NCBI GenBank assembly: GCA_036674765.1
Contig: JARVKI010000033.1
Span: 1-64,000, forward strand
Direction: 5' to 3'
DNA length: 64,000 bases
Source: Seiridium cupressi
Lineage: Eukaryota; Ascomycota; Sordariomycetes; Amphisphaeriales; Sporocadaceae
The notes beneath the pieces are model-generated. The model was not told where the DNA came from. It did no database searches and saw only the letters and a program-made list of their open reading frames with translations. Of the stretch, positions 55,898 to 64,000 are shown piece after piece. The translations under genes and the position numbers were made by a program. The first letter of the stretch is position 1. The number at the start of each line of letters is the position of its first letter.

Positions 55898-58800
55898 GGC
55901 CAGTCATCCTCAAGACGATATGATGGAAGAGTATTCGTATGATAGTTACGAGGTGAGACTCTTGGAGCTGTCTGTAGTCCGAACGTAGTCCCTTCGGATC
56001 TTGGAGCAATCGACGTATGATGACAGTGCTGATACAAATAACAGGATTACCCAAACTATGGGTTCAAAGGACGTAGAGTATGGGCGGCTTGCTACACTTT
56101 GAAACTGCCCTTCACCACAATACAATTGCACAGCCTCGACTTTATAGGAACCAGAACAGCAAAGTGATAAGAACCACGAGAAAGATCAAAGGCCTCCAGT
56201 GCCTCTCAACCACGGTTGACACCATCGCGCATCCAATGAAGCACCGTGGTGAGTGCGCGTCAACGGCCATCGCTATCGAAGTTCCCAGCTCCTTCAGCGA
56301 GAGGCACCTGTCCTTGGTCGATTCGCCGGTACCCTCCTCCCAGAAGAGCTCTCGGAGCGCGCTCAGTACAGACTAATTAGTGCTTCCTTGACGACAAACC
56401 CACTACCGTGAGGTTATGACGCTGGTATTAAACTTGTAATTCGGTACAGTGGTAACGCAGAAAGGATAACCCTGACTCCAGAGGCACTGGAGGCACTGGA
56501 GGCACGCTACCTGGGAGGCACGACCGGAAATCTAACTGCAGTCATCAGAATGAATAGTAATTACAGTTTTACAGGCTGGTCTACGAAGATTACCCCCACC
56601 GTGAGATGCCTCCTTTGATATATCTATCGACGTAAAAAAAGACAAGCCAAGGACATGCAAATCCAGAGACTGGCTACCGAATTCGGAAATCTTGAGGAGA
56701 ATCGAGCCAACCACAGTTCAAGCTGTTCTGGTGACCTCAATGCCAAAACCGTGAAATTGTCGAGACAATGTTTAGGAACGACCCGGCCCGACCCGGCCAC
56801 CGGCTCGAGGATTTGTGAGCAAGTAGAATCGAGACGGTTCAAGAGAAACATTGATATGTTTCCAGCCAAGATCTACAATAGTCCGAACGCCCAGCATAGG
56901 CCCCGGCGCAACTCGACCTGCGCCTGTTTGCGTGGAAGTTTGTCGCCCGGCTTGGCAGGCCAGCGCACTAACAAGGCGGGTCTGGAATAGGCCGATGCCT
57001 TCCCCGTCCTAAGACGCCTAGTAGTTTGAGATCAAGTCACAATGGAGATTCTTGGGGCGTCATTTGTGGGCCTTTCCCAAAAATCCATGCAGCTGATATA
57101 GTGTTGCTGGGTGATAGCGAGACGTCTCATTCCTAACCTTGCTAGTCACGCACGCCTCATTTTCAGCTCCTGTTGAATGCAAGCTCCATGAAGTACTAAA
57201 TTAAACGAAAACCGCAGATGCGATCATATCTATCCAGGGCGCACAGGGCAATATCACTTTTGAACACCGCAACTATTCCTGTCGAGAAAACCTTGAGAAT
57301 CATCTCACAATGGTAAAGGGATACTTGGCCCAAGACACTGATAAAATCAGGCCGAATGCCGTCATTCTTCTTAGGGATCGTCAAGAGCAGCACACATACT
57401 GCCCGCCATCCTAACACATATTCAGCATGACCCATGGCAACACGATCCCTTCCCGATGTGCCTCTGAGGCAATCCACGAGTCAAACACGAATGGCGGCGC
57501 CTGGGAGCTTGGCGTCATGAAAACATACGCAGCAAAGTCCCGTACATTTTATGTCACGGACGTTCGGGTGCATTGCATATGGAGGCACTACAACCGCGTA
57601 ATGATGGAGGGTAGCATCCGCAGCCACGCGTACTATGAGGGGCAGTATCGCTAAAGCCGGCACTGCATCAGCCGCAATTTTCCATATACGAATACAGCAT
57701 ATTCATTCACAGCTAGTCAAGAGCTCGAATTAGAGAGCAAAGAATTGTCATTTCATGATGCTCCGGCTCTTCTTCACGGGCACGTGGAGCATTGCGGATG
57801 TGGCCAAGACGCACCGAATCCAAGCGGCAGCCTGTCAGGGGCTGTGTGGTGCCTCCCCCAATCAACAAAACTCAATTGGAGGATAGCAATCCACTAGATC
57901 GCACTATACCGAATGGGATCTATTCTGAGATATCCTGCATGTTGGCGTTCTACTATCGACTGGTTTAGATTTTCTGTACCTGCGTCCAAGCATCCTATCA
58001 TGAATCGAGTCAACGAACTGTGCCGGAAGATGCCCCGTTGTGAAACTATTGGTCAGTAGAGCTATCTAGATTATGATGTCATGCAAGCTTGGGAAAATCC
58101 ATTGCTTCGCGAGCAAGTGCTTACAGATTTACTGTTTTCTGTCACGTCAGCCTGCTACTTATCCCATATTTTCCAAGACAACTACCGTGACCAGAACACC
58201 CACATCCGAGTCCAGCTCTATTCCTCATTCACCGTGATTGAAATAACCACATTATAAAATCCCACGTGGGCTCTCCCGTAAACCAAACAGCGCCATCAGC
58301 TTGTGCCGCAGAGGAGCTGCACTCCACGGTACAATAAGATGCAAAGTCCTTGAAGGATATCTATGGGCGCGACATGTGCACATCACTCCACGACATTGGG
58401 ACATCCAACTCAACACACAACCGATGGAGAGAAAACTCATCTGTTGTTACGCATCTGCATACGAGCTCTGTTCCTATCACCACGAGAGGGTTCTTGCTGA
58501 CATGCTTGCTATACGAGCATAATATAGCAATGTAGCCGGCACCCAGCAATGCTAGTGAAGGCGACTCAGGGAACGAGCCCTAACAACCAATCCAATTAGT
58601 CGCCAACTGCGCAGCTGGGATGGAGAGCGTGAGTGGTCTATGCGATATGTTGGTATATACTGAAAATAGAGTGGAGGTATACCCGCATGGCGCTAGTAAC
58701 GTAATACATTTCGTCTGAAGACTGATATGTGGGCCGGCCGTTATACACTTATCTGCACGATAGCCACCGTCGTGGTGGATGTCTGCAACTCCGTGGTAGG

Positions 58801-59304
58801 GAAGAAATGCAGCCCTGTTATAAGGCCGGCAGCTAACCGCGTGGGCATGATCGCGCGTAGATTATATCCAACAAGCTGCAGAACGACCATATAAAGAACA
58901 CACAAGGCTGGGCTTCCGTTAGACTATAAGAGATGGCGTAGAAAACATGGTGGTAGAATTGTCGTGTACTTCTGCAAGAAATGTAAAGTATAGTATAATA
59001 ATAATCCAGGGTATTGAATATCAGAAGTAAATCTCATGTTCAAACCATCCCGTTGACTCCATGCAATATCCCAACGCCCACACGCTTTTCCAATCGTTTG
59101 ATTCATGTCTCGTACAATTCGGCGACAGTCTTGCTCGTTTTCGACGCTGTTAAACGTGGCGCCCAAGCTCTCCCTGTACACCATCCAGTCATAAATCCAC
59201 TCCCCGAGGGAGTATACCGTCCATGCGTACATCCACTTCCCAGCAAGGCATTCGAGTTCGGCAGCTGACCACTCGCTCATAAGGACTCATCTCTGAAGTA
59301 CGAG
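55898..59304. other. 3.4 kb gene-poor region
   Basis: Contains only short ORFs without motifs. A minus-strand ORF at 58924-59280 (118 codons, Trp-rich: GKWMYAWTVYSLGEWIYDWM) lies 24 nt downstream of the orphan ORF at 59305, in the same frame. It could be a second piece of that gene, but this is unproven. A 9-bp tandem repeat lies at 56481-56507. Confidence 0.45.
56481..56507. repeat. Tandem 9-bp repeat, GAGGCACTG x3
   Basis: Two perfect and one diverged copy (GAGGCACGC) in direct order, in gene-free sequence. Confidence 0.7.
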
Positions 59305-59913
59305 CTAGGAATGGCCAGAGGAAGGGACAGAGCCTCGGGAGGAGTCGTAGAATGACGGCGACTCACTGCCGTATGGTGGCACGCCACCGGCAGTCATGTC
59401 GATGGGATACGCCTCGAGCTCAAGCGGGGGGAAACTGGTCAAATTGGCCGCGAGATTGTCGCAGGTGCCAAAGCAAGCCAGAACGGTTTTGATCCAGCAC
59501 TTGGCTGCCTCGGCGGGCATGTCGTGTAGGAGAGCGGGGTGGCTGTCGTTGAGAATATGGTATGCGGCCTGGACAGTCTTGTCCGTTGGCACAAATGCTG
59601 AGGACAGTCCTGGGCCATGAGACCAGAAGTGGTAGTGTGCCTTGTGCCACAAGTCCACATCGTTGAGCTTCCTGGAGCCCTTCCATAGTTCCTTCAAGGC
59701 GGAGGCACTGAGTGTAGGGTTGCCAGCCTTGAATGCCCTGCTGGTCGGGTCATGGTGACGCTTGAGGTGTTCCCTACGACCTAAATTAGATATCTGATAG
59801 ACTTGCACAGGCTGCACTAGTACCTCAGTCGATCTCTCGTCCAGCCGTGCGCTGGTATCCCCTTGTGTCCAGTGCAGCCAGCATATTCCGTGGAGGAGCA
59901 GCCAGCAGGACAT
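59305..59913 (-). CDS. Orphan ORF with a half zinc-finger-like motif
   Basis: A 202-codon open frame on the minus strand with coding-like composition; ATG at 59913 (a second ATG at 59918 is in another frame). It contains GRREHLKRHHDP, the helix half of a C2H2 finger, with no proper Cys pair in this frame. DLWHKAHYHFWSHGPGLSSA, an Ala/Cys stretch AEAAKCWIKTVLACFGTCDN and a Ser-rich end follow. A possible 43-nt intron (59823-59781, GTACTA to TTTAG) would change the N-terminus but gives a stop in the frames tried, so the start is unsure. After the stop the same frame reopens at 59280. It may be a diverged or decaying member of the fungal C2H2-plus-C-terminal-region proteins; I cannot name a function. 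Confidence 0.4.
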   Translation of the reverse strand: MSCWLLLHGICWLHWTQGDTSARLDERSTEVLVQPVQVYQISNLGRREHLKRHHDPTSRAFKAGNPTLSASALKELWKGSRKLNDVDLWHKAHYHFWSHGPGLSSAFVPTDKTVQAAYHILNDSHPALLHDMPAEAAKCWIKTVLACFGTCDNLAANLTSFPPLELEAYPIDMTAGGVPPYGSESPSFYDSSRGSVPSSGHS

Positions 59914-59918
59914 TCCAT

Positions 59919-62900
59919 TCTGAATTGAGACGAGTTTTCGGACGGCATTGTCTTTAACTTATAATTTCAGAAGTACTTGAAACGCTAGAGTCGGACGTGG
60001 TTGTGTGGTGGTGTGTGGAATCGAGCCTGGCAGGTCGGCGGTGGTAAGTTGGGCAACCAAAATGTTTACTACCTCCGGGGGCTTTGTGACGCAAGGTAGT
60101 CGGGGAGGTAAATCGCTGTCGATAAGCTTTCGACACAAGGGTGCGCGCGCGGGAGCTGCCTCCTGCAGGTCTGCGCTCGGCTTGACCCAAGTCCCTAGGG
60201 GATCCAATCTGGTGGGCGCGGCGCACCAGCATTGTCCAATCGACACCCACGACAGCCCAAGTCGGCTTTCTGAGCGCCGGTGGGCACGGACCAACATGAG
60301 AGACCGCGAAGACACACTCAAGTATTCATGTTGGCAGCAGAATCGGAATGCGAACAGGGAACTGTGTAATGTTCGGTATATTTATTCATATAATATCCCA
60401 GCTCTTGAACACTTAGTTTTCCCTTTGTACCAGCGTCTTGGGTGTCGGGGGGGGGGCGGGCTTGGAGTCTGTTTGGGTCGGCGATGATGTAGCGTTTGAA
60501 TCGTGGGAAGCTTTGGCGGGGCACCAGAAGCGAGGATTCCGGGGAGCGTCGCTGGAAAAACGCTGGCGATTCTGCTAAATTGCGAGCTATGTAGTCTGCT
60601 CCTCAAACCCAGCCGGGCTTGAGACTGTCATGAACGGTCAACTCGAATGCAATCCAGTACCTAGCCGTGGTTCCTTGGATTGCAACAACACACATTAAGC
60701 AAGGGGACCTTGACACACCTGGAAGACCCAATAGCATCTCTCAACTACTTAGTTGAACATCTCCTCCCAACTCGAGACGGGCTGTGCAATGACTGACTAC
60801 TCAGGACGAGTCTCTGAGGACGTGTATGAACTCATCTCCTCAATCCTAAGGGTTTTGAAATTAATAAGTGACAAAGTGCAAGGGCAACGGGGGGACAGAA
60901 TGAGATGTTTCGCCGCTACCTCGCGGACCCTACCGAGAGCACCGTCTACGGCCGCATCGCATCTCGAGATGCGGCCACAGGCGCGGAATCATCGCCAGCG
61001 ACGGTGCAACCTCGTCCTAAGGTACATGGTGGGCAATCTTTGGTCACCCATAAGGATGTCCAGGTTGTTGAAGTATCTGGGAAATGAAATGCCACGACAT
61101 CAGGCATTCTCGCTTGCAAGCTTCTTGCAATGTTGAGTGTGAACAGGAATAAGAAAGGGAACTGCCCTTTCTGTGTGGAGGACGAGATATGAAATCGAAT
61201 GAGAAATGAAGTTGAGACCGAATGAGAGATGAGATATCGGATAAGAGAGTTTGTCCGGTGCAGCCAAGCGTGGTGTCAACCCCGAGTTTGTCTTGTTGTT
61301 TGTGTTGGTGCTTGTGTTTGTTCCATACGGCGTTGGCCATTTCCATTGTCGCGGCTGAGGACGAGGATCATCATGTTGAGATAAAAGGGTGGGCGAGCAT
61401 GATGTGGCTAGCATCAAAGGGTCTCGATGGGTCTGTCGGGCTTTAGCTGGTCGTCGTGTCAATCATAGTTGGAAATGCCGCTCAGCCTTGATTAGTCGTG
61501 CTTTGGAACGAATTTTGGTACCGCGTCGTGGGTTTGGTAGGAAGGCCCATTGTCTCGAGTTTCTTGTATTAACGGCCGATTCTTGATATCCGCCGATGGA
61601 AGACAAAGCCTGGTTGCTGTGGATGAAACGTGACGTTTTGTTGATTCGATCGATTCAATGGATTAAAGGAAGAAAGAAGGGCAGGAATTCAACGCATATG
61701 AGTCGAAGCAGCAGCAGCAGCCCTAGTTCCAACTATGTGTCTTATTGACCTTGGTGGCCCCCGCCACCGACACTGTGTGTGAGGCATCATCAAAATTTGG
61801 AATGGCAATAGCCGGTTTCGAGCCAAGCATAGTGACACTGAAACCTGCGAAACCCTGGCCGAGTTTCGTGCAAGACAAAGGCTCTGGCTGATGGCCGCGA
61901 CCCAGACATCGTAGTTACTATTTCGGGCCTGTTTGAGGCCTTCTCTCTATAGTCTTTATGATTTTGAGGCCCGTTTGTCAAGGGCAGACTTGCGAACCTG
62001 ATCGCTGACAACAAAAAGTGCCATCCCTCATGTAAATCGGGCGCAGCCCTGCGTCTATTGCCTTAGTCTGGACCAATCCCGAGATGAGAATCGGCTCAGA
62101 TTGTGGAGATTACGTGGGGACTAGCTAGTTTGGCCTCTCACCGAGGGTGTCTAATTTCTCAAGTGCGCACATTTGATACTGAGAGGCAGTTCTCATTGGT
62201 TGATTCCAAAATCTGAATATCCTAGGAGCGGACACCCGGAACCCAAAAGTAAACACAGTGTTAGCTATGCAGGATACCGTGAATGGTGCACGCGAAGCAG
62301 GAGCCATTCTATCTCGTCGTTCAAAAGACTTTGATTGGATGAAAGGTCGGAGAGGCACAGGAGAGGCAACGCGACGGATCGTGGTGAGGGAGCTGTGTAT
62401 CCTTACACGTGCGTCGGATCGTTGACTTGGGTGGCAAACGACCCAAACTGTAACCATTGATGGATTCAGAAGAATCAACTTGGAGGGTTTGGCCTCTTCA
62501 ATTCTCGAATACAGTTGGTGATCTTCCGGGCTGGGTTGAGAGGTAGACGAATTTTACGCGAGACGAGCCATGGCGATACCTTGCAACAATGTTTTGGACA
62601 AAGGACTTTTATCGATAAAGTTCCCTAATGGAAACGAATCTCTGCATGATAGCTTATGTTTGAATTCCAATAGGATCCTGATGCGAGGAAGCTGAGAAAA
62701 GCTTCATGGTAGACATTTATGTCTACTGATGGCCTCTCAAACTTTCGGGACAACGGTGGCTACCCCGTCCATTCGCAGCCAGGACCAGTCGTATGTGAGG
62801 GTGTCGTGTTCCGACCGTCGGTGCCATCTAATGTAATAGAACTTGGATCTCATCAAATCGCCGTAAGCCTTGAATATTGTGGTTTTGTATAATCTACGAT

Positions 62901-63073
62901 CGCATCCCCAAACTCCAGGCAGCTGCATAATAGGCACATGATCGCCAACCTTAGGAAATAGGAATGCTCAAGGCCCTCGAGCTTAAATCTAGCTAGAAGT
63001 GAATGGGTCCTGTTCACCCTAACTCGACTCCGATTTTCGAAATGGAGATTAGTGGCATTAAGGGCGTTCCCAA
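59919..63073. other. 3.2 kb gene-free region
   Basis: Only short, motif-less ORFs are present. A run of about 11 G lies near 60449. (AGC)n lies near 61707-61722. The region is flanked by an orphan ORF and a pseudogene. Confidence 0.5.
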
Positions 63074-63400
63074 GTGGGAGACCATCATGAATATGCCGAC
63101 CCAAATGGTGCTCAGAAGGTTGTGAATTGGAAGCCTGATCGGGCACATCACAGCAGCGAGATCAATCGTTGTGTCATCCGCATGGACCATTATTGTCCGT
63201 GGGTAGGGGGTATGGGTCGGCGAGCACTAAGCCATCCAGCAACACGAACTTCGATGTAAACGTATTTTCGAAAAGCAAACAATGCGCCAAATTAAGAATA
63301 TCGATATAGACACAAGTATGCTGTCTCTAATAAATATACAGTGTATTGTGGGTCTATTTCCTGTTGTCTTACGGCATGGATATCCCTCACGAGAGTTCGC
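63074..63400 (+). pseudogene. pfa5: Decayed DHYC palmitoyltransferase (Pfa5-like) relic
   Basis: About 40 codons match the zinc-binding, catalytic core of a fungal Pfa5-type protein acyltransferase: [12 protein letters not shown], then [19 protein letters not shown] and [10 protein letters not shown] (DHYC at 63185-63196). Pfa5 and Akr1 use DHYC instead of DHHC, so that motif itself is intact. The Cys pair normally just before the WKPDRAHH block is missing, with the frame running directly from QKV into VNW. The sequence after WVGG, which should lead into a membrane span, meets a possible GTATGG donor and then shows only faint, frame-shifted similarity. No upstream exons with membrane spans are seen. 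It therefore looks like a broken copy. The enzyme family attaches palmitate to cysteines of membrane proteins. Confidence 0.7.
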
Positions 63401-63412
63401 AGCGACAATGGG

Positions 63413-64000
63413 CTACCGCATATTCACATCAACCAGGTCCCAAAATGCAATATCGACGTCGGGGCACCCATGCATGCCATGACACATACAGAATCCTTCC
63501 ATGTCCTCTTCCGTTGGTAAGTAAAGCATGTCACGATGGGTGGAGAAATTCGCTTGCAAATGACTGCTTTCAGAAGTGGTTTCCTGCTGTCGTTCAGATA
63601 TCTCTATCTTCCGCCCCTGGACATATCGAAGGACGTCCATGACTATGGCCTGGGTGGCACGTGTGTGCTCGTCATCGCATAGTCGTTCGATCTCTTTCTT
63701 CATGTCAGGTTCCAGCTTCCGAGGAGCATCCTTGCGCCTCGAAACCGCGGGATCAACTTGAGTCTGAGAAGGTAAGCTATTCAGCACACGCTGCGTGATG
63801 CAGCCTGTCACCTCCTTTAGCCTCTTTTGAAGAATTAACGTAATTTCAGATTCTAGGTTGCTAGAATCGGATGATGACGATGGCAGCCCAGCATTATACT
63901 CGTAATCTGAGTGTTAGGATATGTATTAGATTATGCTACCGGCCCAGACTTTGCGGTCGCAAGGGCAAGATACTCACATGGAGATGGGTATTGGGATGCA
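63413..64000 (-). CDS. Partial gene of unknown function, runs off the window
   Basis: 3' part of a minus-strand gene. The last exon is 63906-63413, preceded by a 71-nt intron (63977-63907: GTGAGT donor, CCTAAC branch, CTCAG acceptor) and by exon sequence from 63978 to the window end. The joined frame reads QYPSPYYEYNAGLPSSSSDS, then a charged helical region (LILQKRLKEVTGC, MKKEIERLCDDEHTRATQAI, VMDVLRYVQGRKIEISERQQ) and a Cys/Met-rich end (EGFCMCHGMHGCPDVD). The splice signals and open frame argue for a real gene; I do not recognise it. It is convergent with the palmitoyltransferase relic, about 10 bp away, so its 3' UTR would overlap the relic. Confidence 0.6.

Noticed and set aside
60005..60487. 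160-codon plus-strand ORF
   Set aside because: No conserved motif; it runs into a G homopolymer and ends in low-complexity Gly/Arg.
54002..64000. RIP-mutated transposon region
   Set aside because: The region is gene-poor, but I see no long AT-rich blocks, terminal repeats or transposase/reverse-transcriptase motifs; base composition is near that of the other intergenic DNA.
1..64000. CRISPR arrays, bacterial operons or phage defence systems
   Set aside because: The DNA is eukaryotic with spliced genes; no regularly spaced direct repeats of CRISPR type were seen.

Overview
The window looks like nuclear DNA of a filamentous ascomycete (Pezizomycotina). Most genes are split by short introns (about 50-110 nt) with GT-AG ends and CTRAY-type branch sites. 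There are no operons or ribosome-binding sites. The proteins are typical of moulds: a Zn2Cys6 activator, a fungal CK2 beta chain, RIC1, a DUF3824-type protein, fungal acetate kinase and a GPI-anchored Cys-rich protein. The class is uncertain; the gene set would fit Sordariomycetes, but nothing here proves it. All exon models were made by eye from frame, splice motifs and conserved protein blocks.

Layout. 1-410: a poly-C tract, then the promoter of an La-domain RNA-binding protein (411-2999). Convergent to it is a GPI-anchored Cys-rich secreted protein (4196-4915, minus). Then come COX19 (5906-6343) and a mitochondrial-type succinyl-CoA ligase in which the alpha and beta chains form one 681-codon reading frame (6910-9356). 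After a 2 kb gap lies a seven-exon Zn2Cys6 transcription factor (11436-14485), followed by two relics: a truncated short-chain dehydrogenase (about 15407-15890) and a stop-interrupted ORF (16104-16595).

18444-30312 is a housekeeping block: CK2 regulatory subunit (minus), RIC1 (minus), a THOC3/Tex1-like WD40 protein (plus, divergent from RIC1) and a DUF3824-like Arg/Ser-rich protein (plus). 32463-36993 holds two splicing factors, CLF1 (minus) and PRP31 (plus), sharing a 580-bp divergent promoter. A 6.1 kb gene-free stretch then precedes a two-finger C2H2 regulator (43100-43912). Next are acetate kinase (46259-47577, minus), an unrecognised four-exon gene (48251-49625, minus), and a PHS-family phosphate-type transporter with two 22-nt exons (51705-54001).

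The right end (54-64 kb) is gene-poor: a second small C2H2 protein (55289-55897, minus), an orphan ORF (59305-59913, minus), a decayed palmitoyltransferase of Pfa5 type (about 63074-63400) and an unrecognised gene running off the window edge (63413 to beyond 64000, minus).

Most unusual is the fused succinyl-CoA ligase. It keeps the alpha chain with its phospho-histidine and the C-terminal ligase half of beta, but seems to have lost most of the nucleotide-binding ATP-grasp domain. It also carries a linker that looks like a fossil mitochondrial presequence starting with Met.
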